From NCBI GenBank assembly GCA_019915015.1, contig JAHBBC010000022.1, positions 682,001 to 746,000 on the forward strand: a DNA stretch of 64,000 nucleotides. The letters run 5' to 3'. This DNA is from Auriscalpium vulgare (Eukaryota > Basidiomycota > Agaricomycetes > Russulales > Auriscalpiaceae). The position numbers and the translations under genes are program-made. Shown piece after piece: positions 1-10,587 of this stretch. A model generated the notes under the pieces. That model saw only the letters and a list, made by a program, of their open reading frames with translations, made no database searches and was not told the origin of the DNA. The stretch's first letter is position 1. Each line of letters begins with the position of its first letter.

Positions 1-1722
1 CCTGATGGGGATAGGCAAAGATATACACTCGTCTGCTACGGCAACAACTTCTCAGAATAGTGAAGACATCGCGAGAGGAAGGAGTGAACAGGGAAGAGAC
101 TCGTCGGGGTATGACGACTCGAGTCGGCTCCGAGCTCGAAGTTAAAGCGGAGTCGAAAGCGCCGCCATGCCGCGCCACCCGCCAACTCAACCGTCTCTTC
201 CCCACCGTGACCACCAGCCCGACGACCGCGCGCTCGCCCCGCACCCAGCGTTCGCGCTGTCCCTCCCGAGCCGCCATCTGACACTCCCAGCAAGCGGACG
301 GCTCGCGCTCCCGGCCCGCCATCCTCATGGTGTCGCAGCGCGACAACACAATGGGCTGCTGACACGTTGTTGCACCTGCGACACAGGTCGTGCAGGACCG
401 TGGGCGTCCAGCTGGCGACGGGCGCACCGTCTGCGCAGCCTCCGCGCTCCTCCGTGCGTCGCAGCCGGAGGTGCACCGCGAGGCGGGAACTCCGCCTGTT
501 GCGTGCGGCGGCCCCGGAGCTGCGCGCGGTGCGTTCTTTCGAATTCGTGCGCGCGGTGCAGGCCTGGCGACGCACTCGCGCTCATATGGCTGTTGCGCTG
601 GTGGCCACAGTTTTTTTCCCTCCCACTGTTCGTCAGCGCCCGCATCGTCGACGTCTGTTCTGGATGTCGATGACCGGGGGTCCCCTAATCTGTGAGTTGT
701 CTTGGCGCGCTACATGCACCTAAAGCACTTTGCTCATTTTTGTTGGGATAGGGTGTTGTGTAGCACGTTTGCGTATGCAATGGCTACTTTTCGACAATGT
801 AAATGTTTTGAATGCTGAAAGGTGCGATTGACACGGCCGCCCCAGCATGCGAGCGGTGGAGGGATGGCAGCGCAAATGCATGTTCCTGCTGTTCCCTTCT
901 GCAGAGTGCCACGCGCAACGGCCGCATGCAAGCAGCCTAGTTTTCTGGCAGCCACGAGGTGCAGCGACGCGCGTCGATAGGCGAGGCTTCAGCCGGGCCC
1001 GCTCTGCGCTATCGGGAGGTCTGTGGAGAAGGATGGCGGGTCGCGCAGAACAGCGGCGTTGCACACAGCCAGAGGGGGTCACGCAGAGCCGTGGAGGCCG
1101 CGGGCCCGGCACCGCTGTTGCTGTTGACGGCTGTTGACGCGCGACCTTCATCCGCCTCTCTTCTCATCTCCCCTCTTCAGCACAAACCTCGCCGCACCAT
1201 CTCCATCCATCGCGCCCCGCAGACCCCTCTGCCGCCCGCGCCTCTAGCGGCGTGTGATGGGCCTGCCGACGGCGGCACGACCAGCGCATAGAGGATGTAT
1301 TTTCTTCAGTTGCTATGCGCAGTGTTGCAGTGGGCGTACGAGGACGAGAACAATCCATTGGTGCATCGGCGCGCGCGCCGAGGCGTAATTTATTCAAAAT
1401 TTAGACGCTTTGCGCGTTTCGCAACCACTAATCGTCCGACGAGCCTTTGTATAGATCTGTTGCACACACGCACGAAGTCCCCGATACACGCAACCGACTC
1501 GCACATACAGAGCGTTATACACCCAGAAACGCGCACAAAATTCCACCCCGACCGCCATTGATCGTGTTAGCGCTGTAGTACTAGATGTGGTGCGGTATGT
1601 GCGCGCGGGCTATCGACAGTACTGGATGTAGATATCGACATAGCACTTGGCTAGACAAACTTTGGTATCGGCACCTAGATCGCGAACCCGTCAAAATCCA
1701 TGGAGAGGGTGATGTAGAGTGG
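1..1722. other. No confident gene; decayed intergenic sequence
   Basis: Open frames here are GC-rich, overlap each other on both strands and show no recognisable domain. At about 1110-1290 there is an inverted copy of a dispersed module also found at 4590-4740, 28500-28612, 30000-30095, 33780-33917 and 40850-40960. It is recognised by a GTCTGCGGGGCGCGATAG-like block followed by paired TGTCAACA motifs. Confidence 0.5.
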
Positions 1723-2652
1723 TCAACGCACCTTATCGATCGAGGCATTGACAGCGTGCATCGCCATATTCATCAAAGCCACTCTGTCCTTGATGACTTC
1801 ATACTCATCCCCGCCATGGCAATTCGAGCAGAGTCGCATCCTGCACATCGAGCCTGAGGATAAATCCTCTGCGGAAATGTCCGACTGAAACATTCCCGGC
1901 TGAAGGAGTAGCGCAGAGCGTGCCGCGTTGAGGAACGTCCACACAAAGCGTGGTGCAGACCATCCACGCGTGTTTTGGACATCGGTAATGGCACACGCGC
2001 TGCATTCCCAGGTCTTCTTGCGAGGCTTGAAGTTGAACAGATCCGGGAAACACGACAAACTCTGCAGGCCCTCCGATGCCGCCGTCCCACAAGCAATGTG
2101 GTACCGGATTAGGATGTTCAGCATCTTGTCGGTCAACCCCGGGCGCTCTGCCTCCGCCACCTTCGCCAGTGGGACCGCCAGCGTCGCGCGCAAGGCCTTG
2201 CGCGTGACGTAGTCGAGGTCAAGCATCACCGCGATGACCAGCACGCCGATGGGATCGCTCGGCAGGTGCACGCGCAGCGCGTCGTCGACGGCGTCCAGAA
2301 ACGCGTCGATGCCGTACTTCTGCATCGCGGCGGCCAGGAGCCACGTGCGCGCGAGCGACGTGCCGAGCGGCGGCGCGCGGATGGGGTAACACCAGCGCAG
2401 GAGGAGGTCGAGCGCCGCGGCGTCTTCGGCCATGCAGACGACTGGGAGGCCGTCGAGCAGCTCGTTGGGCGCGGCCCCGCCGAGGCTGAACATGTCCGCG
2501 AAGACGGGGGAGGCGAGGGAGAGGATGTGCTGAGATACGAGGAAGTGCGTGCCGTCGGAGGAGCGGAGGACAGCGTCTGCGCCGGCGTCGCTGTCAAAGG
2601 GTGCGGTGGCGCGGCGGACGGGGTCGGCGCGCGGCTCCGGGATGTCGGGCAT
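1723..2652 (-). CDS. BTB/POZ domain protein
   Basis: A single-exon protein of about 309 residues if translation starts at the ATG at 2652; an in-frame ATG at 2754 would add 34 residues. The first third reads as a fungal BTB/POZ fold: 'DAVLRSSDGTHFLVSQHILS' followed by 'LASPVFADMF', then a helical part with 'LLLRWCYP'. BTB domains dimerise and often act as cullin-3 adaptors, and Agaricomycetes carry many copies. The C-terminal part has paired cysteines ('WECSAC', 'CRMRLCSNCH') that could form a small zinc-binding site. I prefer the downstream start because the 34 upstream residues lie outside the domain and that stretch contains splice-like signals. The role and substrate are unknown. The neighbours do not suggest a pathway. 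Confidence 0.8.
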   Translation of the reverse strand: MPDIPEPRADPVRRATAPFDSDAGADAVLRSSDGTHFLVSQHILSLASPVFADMFSLGGAAPNELLDGLPVVCMAEDAAALDLLLRWCYPIRAPPLGTSLARTWLLAAAMQKYGIDAFLDAVDDALRVHLPSDPIGVLVIAVMLDLDYVTRKALRATLAVPLAKVAEAERPGLTDKMLNILIRYHIACGTAASEGLQSLSCFPDLFNFKPRKKTWECSACAITDVQNTRGWSAPRFVWTFLNAARSALLLQPGMFQSDISAEDLSSGSMCRMRLCSNCHGGDEYEVIKDRVALMNMAMHAVNASIDKVR

Positions 2653-2754
2653 TGGATTGGTGAAAGGAGGGAGTGAGGAAGTGAGGGCGAGGAGGTAGGG
2701 AGACTTGGAGATGTCACCACCCATCATCAGGTACTTATCGGCGCATTGCATCAA

Positions 2755-4865
2755 ATTGAGGCGTCAAAAGTATGATAGGAGAGTGACGATATCGTCGTCT
2801 GTTCAGGAATGTCATGAGATAGGCACGAGGCAACTGACATGTGAATATATCGTCAGCGAAGAGCGCCCAGTTGCCATGGAAGAAGGAATATGAAATCGAG
2901 GGCAGCTTACCCTGGTTGAGACGATGCCAATTGTATCTGCGACTGTCCGATACTAAAGAGCAGTCGACATGGCGCGGTCGTACTGCGGAGACGAGTTGTC
3001 AGTGAGCCATTACTTCCAGTGACGCTGTTGATTCTCACATGATGGAAAATGGCGACGGGAAACATTCGTCGCTCTTGGAGGCATTGGCATCGTGCGACGT
3101 GAGCAGCGGAAACATCCCGCTGGCCCGTCCACTTCGTCCGAGCGAGGCATCGCACGACGAACGCGTCCAGATCCTGCGCGCGGGATGTCCTCCGCGGAAA
3201 CGGCATTCGACAAAGAGCACATGTGGGCGATCAGGAAGGTCTTGAGCTAATCGTGAGGCTGTGTCCGCGTCATGCAGACAGATAGACACCTGTTGACCAC
3301 CGACCATGCCGCAGAAACGATCCGTCAGTATTTCGACGCGCTGTGAGTGGAGTACCACATACAGAAGGCACCCCTAGGAGACCCTCTCGGCTCTTCAGCA
3401 GCGCAAGATGTTGAAAGCAACCGCGCCACGTCAGCAGCGGACACGTCATCCGCTGGCCCAGCCACTCTTTGCAAGGGGCCTCTCCGCCGGTCCCTCCGCC
3501 GCACGCCACACCCCCCTACCGACGCGCCACGTCTCCTGCGGGTGCATAGACCATAAGTTTCGATATGCGCCGGCACAGGCTGACGAGCTTGTGCGATGTA
3601 GTCCGATCGTGGAAGGCATGACACGCAGTGTGCGGCGAGGAGGGTGCGGAATGCAGTGCTGTTGGGCCGCACGCATGCGAGGCGTGACCCGCTTCACGGA
3701 GCCATGCATAATACAGGCCCGCCAGCACGCGACATGGCTCTCTGACACTTGCGGTAAGCCGACTGGACGATGGACGTTAACGGCCAGGCATGTTGAGCTG
3801 CTACGCTGGCGGTCAATATCACGTCAATGATTTGAGAGACAGGGCAGGTCGCTCACCGCGGAGGCAGAACTGCTTGTAATCGGTGTTGCGCCGATTCGAT
3901 CTACTTGGATGAGCGAGCTGGATGCGCACGCGGGAGGACCGAGCGAATAAGTTGGCAGTCAGTATATCGTGGTTGTACTACATGATACACGTACTCACCC
4001 CAGTGGGTCGCTAGAGCTCGTTCGCTTTCTTCAGCCTGGCCCGAATTCAGTCTGCCGCGATGGCATTTACGGGCCCGTGCTTGGAGGGCCCACATGCGGA
4101 CCAACAACAACCTAGATGCGCGCAATGACAGCGTCAGCGGACCACCAAGCAGGAGGAGCTGGGTGTGCATTGAATGCTAACGTTTATTCCTCCAAGATGG
4201 TCGAAGAAGTCGACATTGAAGGCGAAGCCGCGCCACGTCAGCAGCGATTACAGCTGGAAAAGAAACGTCTCCGCGGCCTCCAGACTACCCAAAAGCGCTA
4301 GTAAGATTTGCCGCGAGAGGATTGGCGGGGTATCCGGGTCGATTTTGGTAGCAGGGCGGCGACGGCGGCAGGAAGGACTTGCGGCGGCAGGATAATACTT
4401 ATTGCTTTGGACGTGCATATCTCAGATCAGGACCTCCAGTCATCGCGCCGATTCGTGGAGCGCCAGAGTTGCTCTTCACTGGCAAAGAGCTCAGAAGCGT
4501 CGCGGAAGGCGGTGCGTCTCGGAGCTGGGGAGAGGTGAGGTGAGCAGAGGACGAGGAGGAGAGGACAGCAGGACCGCGGGAGCGATGGCCCGGCGATGCC
4601 GGTGTTGACGCCTGTTGACGCGTCCCTCATCCGAAATCTCCGAGTTCGTCCTCGTCCTCTTCTCTTCCCTCGCCCGCACCATCTCCCCTGAGATTGCTCC
4701 CCGCAGAGTCCGTCTGCTGCCATCGTCCCTATCAAAGTGGGCGCGCAGGTGCCGGCGACCTGCGCACTGGCAGCGGCCGTGTGACGAACTCATGCGCATC
4801 GGCAGACTATCTCGATCTTATGGAGGCTTTTGGATCGAGAGATTCTAGTGGGAAGGGCAACAGGA
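2755..4865. other. No confident gene; degenerate sequence
   Basis: Several overlapping short open frames on both strands show no domain I recognise. The phrase CGCGCCACGTCAGCAGCG recurs near 3423 and 4228, which suggests old duplications. An inverted copy of the dispersed TGTCAACA-type module lies at about 4590-4740. I see no reliable intron-exon structure. Confidence 0.45.
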
Positions 4866-6240
4866 AGAAAGGTGCGTGTTGATCTGTGTGGTGTCGCGTT
4901 CTCGCTGATACAAGGCTTCCTTCGCGCCCTCGGTCTGCAGATGCTCTCACCCAGGCCCTTGTAGCCGTCACCGCGACGGATCTACTGTATGTTGTACAGT
5001 ATATATTGGCTCCCAAACCTATTTTGCTTTCGAACATGCGAGCGTGCAGTGCTTGCGCGCCAGCGTTCCCTCCACCCCTCTTCTCTTTCGGCTGTCAAGC
5101 TCATCACCGGCACCGACATGCTAGCTCTCAATCGGCATCTCGTACCGTCGATTTCATCTCCGATGCTGGGATGCAGCGCCAGGCGCTGCGGAGCACTACG
5201 AGTATGTCGCTCTGCGGCGTAGGAACGGATGCCGAGCAAGCTCACGACACCCAGGTTGCCGGCGCAGCCGACGCCCTCCTCCCAGCGTACTTCAACGGCG
5301 CCCGCAGACCCGAGTTGACTCCTGTTGCCTCTCGCTAGAGCTGTGTATGTGCTGCGCTCGCTACACAGACGCCAATTCATTATCAGGCCTAAGGTGCTGG
5401 TGCGTTGTCCAACAGTTCGCCCGGGCTGGTGACTGACGGCCGCGTGCAACGCGCTCGTGCGCGTTCCATATCCTATTAGCGCGCCAAACCAGCAACGCAC
5501 CAGCTCGATTCAATGGTCTATAATGATGTCCTGGCAACCGCTCAAGAATTTGAAAGGTGCGCGTCGAGTTGTGTATTGCGAGATTTCGCTGATACAGGGC
5601 TTTTTTAGCGCGCTCGGTCTGCCCGTGCTTTCACTCTCAGCGCCGTCGCCGTTGATTGACGGCCATTCCGTGTGTCTGTCAGTCAGCGCGAAGCATGCCC
5701 TGTTTCGACTATATCTGTGAACTGCACACATATCAGTTCCCCAATGTACTTTGCCTTCAAACACGCGACTGTGTGGCAGTGCTTCCGCGCCAGCGCTCCT
5801 CTCTCTCTTCTCTTTCGGTTCTTCAAGCTCATCATGACACAGGCGACATGCTAGATATCAAACGGTATGTCATACCACCAAGCTCGTTGCTGATGCTCCA
5901 GGCGCTGCAGAACATTGCGGTTATGTCGTCACGGTTCTGCAGCCTAGCTAAGGGACGGATGGCGAGCCAGCGCACGACACCCAAATGACCAGCGTAGCCG
6001 GGGCCCTCGGCCTACATCAATTGTAATTCAACGCTTAACAACCCCCGCCATCCCCAGAATTCATCCCCAAGTTGCCTGCTCTCGCCTGTCGCCGGAGCTG
6101 TGTATACGCTGTGCTTGCTTAACGGCATTGCTGGTACGTTGTCACATGGTCGCCCGGTCAGGTGACTGACGGCCTTATGATGCCCGTTCCACATCCCCAG
6201 TGTGCGCTACATTCGCACCGCACCAGCTAGCTCGATGGAT
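4866..6240. repeat. Tandem duplication, two diverged units of about 680 bp
   Basis: Unit A (about 4866-5520) and unit B (about 5550-6240) share the same order of blocks offset by about 685 bp. These include a GGTGCG..GCTGATACA start, a block with GTGCTTGCGCGCCAGCG in A and GTGCTTCCGCGCCAGCG in B, a block around GCTCATCA, CGCACGACACCCA-type words, and an end block with GCACCAGCT..CTCGAT. Divergence is considerable and small indels are frequent. Each unit starts with a donor-like GGTGCG after an exon-like end, so they may be relics of a duplicated gene. No frame survives across either unit. Confidence 0.65.
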
Positions 6241-6404
6241 TTGCCAGGACAGGAGCCGTTGCTATCACCCGGACTAGTTCAGGCTGAGTAATTAGTCTGA
6301 TGTCAAATAGTTCATGCGCTACCGAACTACTTCAATATGACTATCAGTGAATATTCTTCTATACCGCAGGATCCAAATCGATTGATAGCGCGTCAGTCAC
6401 CAAT

Positions 6405-6975
6405 GAGCTAGTTCAAGATGAAATACTTCAAGGCCAGTAGCACAATGATATAGTTCACGATGAAATACTTCAAGGTCAGTAGCGCAATGATCTAGTTCAT
6501 AATGAAATATTTCAGAGAGGAGTACGAAATGATCTAGTTCATAATGAAATATTTCAGAGAGGAGTATGAAATGATCTAGTTCATAGTGAAGTATTTCAAC
6601 GGGGGAGTACAAAATGATCTAGTTCATAATGAAATATTTCAGAGAGGAGTACGAAATGATCTAGTTCATAATGAAATATTTCAACGGGGGAGTACAAAAT
6701 GATCTAGTTCACGGTGAAGTATTTCAACAGGGGAGTACGAAATGATCTAGTTCACGGTGAAGTATTTCAAGGGGGGAGTATGAAATGATCTAGTTCACGG
6801 TGAAGTATTTCAAGGGGGGAGTACGAAATGATCTAGTTCACGGTGAAGTATTTCAAGGGGGGAGTGCGAGGATGATCTAGTTCACGGTGAAGTATTTCAA
6901 GGGGGGAGTGCGAGGATGATCTAGTTCACGGTGAAGTATTTCAAGGGGGGAGTGCGAGGATGATCTAGTTCAAAA
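6405..6975. repeat. 42-bp tandem repeat array (about 14 copies)
   Basis: Successive units begin GATCTAGTTCA and continue with a TGAAATATTTCA or TGAAGTATTTCAA block and a GGGGAGTACGAA-type tail. The period is 42 bp, so all frames stay open for stretches, and the short minus-strand open frame here is a by-product. Units drift gradually along the array: the distal copies share the GTGAAGTATTTCAAGGGG version. Similar CTAGTT...GGAAATATAA words occur at the opposite end of the putative KDZ region (24550-24640), so this may be a subterminal repeat of a transposon. Confidence 0.85.
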
Positions 6976-7044
6976 GAGATGACAGTGAGCTATTTCAATG
7001 TCAGCCAGGAGACTACACAAAACAATGGTTCGACGCACAGGTTG

Positions 7045-7934
7045 TCATTGACCGCGACCGGAAAAGAAAAGATTGAAGACGTCCGGGGGTGCTGTATAGT
7101 CTCGACACCATACGAAAAGCTCGGGGACATCCGCCGGCTTGAGTTCAACATCCTGTACGACGTCACGAACCCAAATATCAGCTGAAGGGTCATAAACCCA
7201 TATCTTGTCTGTAGGCTTGACATCTAAATGCTCGTAGTCCTTCCAATGGTCTTGGAGTCGGAAAGACCCGCCGTTCCACGATAGTGTGCACGCAACCGGG
7301 TCTTCGTCCTTCTAAAAAAGAGTCAGACTTTGTCGGCAGCTTGAAACAAATGCGCTTACAGCGAGATATGCGATACTAAGAAGCTGTGTGCGGACGGTGC
7401 GGACGGGGACAGGTTCGAGTCTTGGAGGAAACAAACTGCGACGAACGGGCTCCTCGATCGGCAACACATTATCGACTATTGTTCGGATTCGTCGCAATCG
7501 TGCAGGAGAGCTCGCTACCATTCTATCGTCACCGCGCTGTTGACGAGCCCTGCGGCGTACAGGAGAGGATGTAGCATGGCGAGCTTGGAACAGCGACATG
7601 CACATGTCGAATATTTCGTCGTGTTGCTCGTCTGAGAGAGTTGGCGTTAGGAAATTGATGTCTCGTTTTTCTTTGCACTGTGCCAGCGTCAGGACCGTCG
7701 CATGGCCTTCACATATTTGCCACGTACCACGGTATAATAGCGACCAATGTTCATGTTCATCGACCGGTACTGGATGTCAACAGCGGCAACAGTGTGATCC
7801 GGATCGCAAAGTGCGACCGTTGGCCGAGGCTTTCGGCCAGCAAGACGAATTAAAAAGGCCTTCAACTGCTTCTGAGCACTAGGGGAAAGACATTTTAGCA
7901 TTCTTCGGTATTCAGCATCAGAATCGTGCAGCAT
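7045..7934 (-). CDS. Uncharacterised protein, 3 exons, 263 aa
   Basis: Exons 7934-7728, 7677-7360 and 7311-7045 join in phase 0 through two short GT...AG introns (GTACGT..ACAG and GTAAGC..TTAG) and give 263 residues without a stop. No family is recognised. The N-terminus is a short helical stretch ('LSPSAQKQLKAFLIRL'). The middle is rich in Arg ('SSPVRRRARQQRGDDR'), and the C-terminal exon is acidic and Trp/Tyr-rich ('DHWKDYEHLDVKPTDKIWVY'). It ends about 70 bp from the 42-bp array and heads a run of three minus-strand genes that may be passengers of the KDZ region. The intact splice sites suggest it is, or recently was, functional. Confidence 0.6.
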
Positions 7935-8241
7935 CGTGCGGAAAGGTCAAGGCGGGAGAAAGAGTAGGGGTGAGTGCGGTGAAAAAGGCCGGGGGACACG
8001 AACTATTTATCTGGCCCAGGTGTCTTGGCCATCCGTAGTCACGCAGGTCAATAATGTCATTGTTCTATTGAAATAGTTCATGGGACGGCCACACCGTGCT
8101 AATCTATGGATTTTCCGGCCACACATTGTCAGCTATTGTGTAACGGACAAAACGAAACCCGGTACCATTTCACGTACAAGTTGAAAGCGAGCATATCTTG
8201 TTGGGAACTGTGGACTATTGCAACATATCACAAATGTACTA

Positions 8242-10097
8242 CTACTTCTTCATCTTACGCCGCTTAGCTGCCGGCTGAGTGTCACCGTTCTCCTTTTTCC
8301 CTGCCGGTTGCCCCCGTGTCGACCTCCGCACTATGCTAGTTGCTTCATCAACTGAGGCGCTTGCTACAGGAACCCTTGACCCCCAAAAAACCGATAAGTA
8401 ATGAGCGACGAGAGAATATTGCTAGCTTAAATACGTACAGTTCTTCATGGACCTGTGCTTGTGTATTACGACGACCTGAACGACGAGGTTCATGTGGTGC
8501 GACCTCTGCCACCTTTCTCTTGCGACCTCCCTTCGACTTGGAAGTTTGAATGCGCTCGACTGCGACTTCCTGAGCGGGTACGCCATCCTGAGCCACATCC
8601 TGAGCAGCTTCGGCGTCCTGAGCGAGGACGCCCCCCTCAACGGCAGTGACCGCATCCCGAGCACCTTCGGCATCCTGATCGGGTACGCCATCCTGATTTT
8701 CAGTAGGAGTTGCCTGGTCCCGATGGGACGCTTCGTCTTTGTCTATGTACGACAATGGGCCACTAGGGGGCATGTATTCAGGAATGTCAAGAGGAGGAAT
8801 GCCGGCAGGCACGACTGTGGATGGCGTGTGATCTTGACTAGCGGAAGAGGTCTCAAAGATCGGGGACAGTATCTTCGGTTCCTCGACTGCCGGATCCCGC
8901 TGCGAAGGGCGCTGAGGAGTAGCCGACGCTCTCACAAAGCGCCGAGAACCCGTAGAAGGGGTGGCGGGCGTGGCGAGGCGTCGGGGAGTCTGTGGAAGCG
9001 TTGGAGCACCGTCATCGGGTGAGTTCTCTGATGCCTGTTCCTCAGCAGTCGGATCCTGCATGCTTGGAAATACACGGGTGAGACACTCCGTCATGGCCGC
9101 CTTGAAAGATTTGTCGCTTCGCTCGATTTCATCCGCTATGCCAAAGCCGTCCTCGCCAGACGGATCAGAGGCACCCCTGCAAAGATGTAATCAGACAATC
9201 ATCATTTCAGCGGACTGAATGCGCGCACCACATCAATTGAAGGCCACCGACTTCGTTGAGAGTCCCGACAACAGTCAAGATAACGCAGTTCGTCTTCTGA
9301 GAATAGTCGGCGCGGATGTTTTGCAGGGTGTAGTCGAGATTGCGTAACATCCTGCGTACCGCTGATGAGACAAAGATATAGCTACATGGAATGATGGACG
9401 TACGTTTGTCGAGCAGCTATTGCTTCCTCCGACCCCTCCGCTGCATCTGATGGTCCGGCCACGGAGTCCTTCGCCTGTTTGCGTCTGGCAGCCGCAGCCG
9501 CCTTCTCCTCTTCACTCAGAGCACTGTACTTTGCCACGGCCTCCGGATCGGCGCGATACGCCTCCCCAACTGCCTTGTTGACGTGCGCCTGGAGTTGGCT
9601 TTGAACAATGTCATCTCCGCTTGCCTTAGCGTTGTCGATGAATGTCTGGCGGGCGGTCTGCGCAACGTGATGGTTTTGAGGGTCGGCACGGAAGAGGTCG
9701 AGAGCACTGTGAGCACGGCCACCGGTGGGCACGTCCGTGAGTTGGAGAAACTTGGGAAGGGGTTCGGAGGTTGGAGCGTCGCCCGCATTCTTGCGAGCAT
9801 GGTTGCTGATCCATTGTCTGACTTTCTACAAGTAGACGTGAGTTAGAGATGAAGAAATGGAGACAGTCGCACACGCACCTCCTTGCGCGCAATCCTCCTC
9901 TGTATCCACACCTCCGTGTCCTCCCGCACGCCGTCAACTTCTTTTCGCTCGACGGGAAACCTCTCGCAAAATGCCTCCACCATAGTTGACCGAAACGTCG
10001 AAGCTTGCGTTTTATTGAACGATAGCTTGCAGTGTGTGCGGCAATACTGGACTAGCCAATCCCATTCTTCCTGTGTAGCCCAGCGAGGGTTTGGCAT
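8242..10097 (-). CDS. HMG-like nuclear protein associated with the KDZ region, 5 exons, 544 aa
   Basis: Exons 10097-9879, 9825-9404, 9351-9229, 9176-8439 and 8374-8242 join in frame to 544 residues. Residues 1-73 form a Trp-rich helical domain ('EEWDWLVQYCRTH', 'TEVWIQRRIARKE') continued by 'KVRQWISNHARKN' in exon 2. Around residues 150-190 there is an HMG-box-like end ('AKYSALSEEEKAAAAARRKQ'). A long disordered acidic region follows with basic clusters ('GGRKRKVAEV', and 'AAKRRKMKK' at the C-terminus) that look like nuclear localisation signals. KDZ transposons of basidiomycetes are reported to carry a divergent HMG-domain protein, and this gene may be it. That assignment is inference; the exon structure is read directly. 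A DNA-binding passenger function is likely. Confidence 0.6.
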
Positions 10098-10587
10098 AAT
10101 GAGTGGACGGTGAGTGAGAGGTGGAAAAGGATGTCGAATCTGCGAGTGAAGAGTAAAGGAAGGTCCAAGTTGTGTCCAGGTTCGAGTCTTGGGACAAAAG
10201 ACAGTCAGTAAATACACATACAAACAAAATATGCCGACGGCACCTGTGACGGGGGGAGTGTGGCCGTCTTCGGCTAGATCGGTCGCCATTGTTAGCCTGC
10301 GGACTTACTGCTATGGTGGTGTTCGCTGTTAGTGGTGTTCGCTGTTGTGCACAGAATCAGTGAATCAGTGCAGAGTCAAAACAATGATAATAGCTCAAAA
10401 CATGCTAAGTACAGATACAGAATTAGACATCAGTGAACGACGAGTCCATCTCTCCCAAGTGCTTGGGACACATCCACTCGGTGAAACTGGGGCGCGGGGT
10501 CCACGGTGAAGGATACCAGCCAAATGTGACCATGAACGCTCGGACATAGCACGTTAGCAGCTGGCTCTCGACCGCAACGTAGACCTC

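Noticed and set aside
36..673. Overlapping open frames at the left edge
   Set aside because: GC-rich frames on both strands with no domain, no splice logic and Arg-rich composition.
6405..6975. CRISPR-like array
   Set aside because: The 42-bp units are contiguous with no unique spacers, the organism is eukaryotic, and there are no cas genes.
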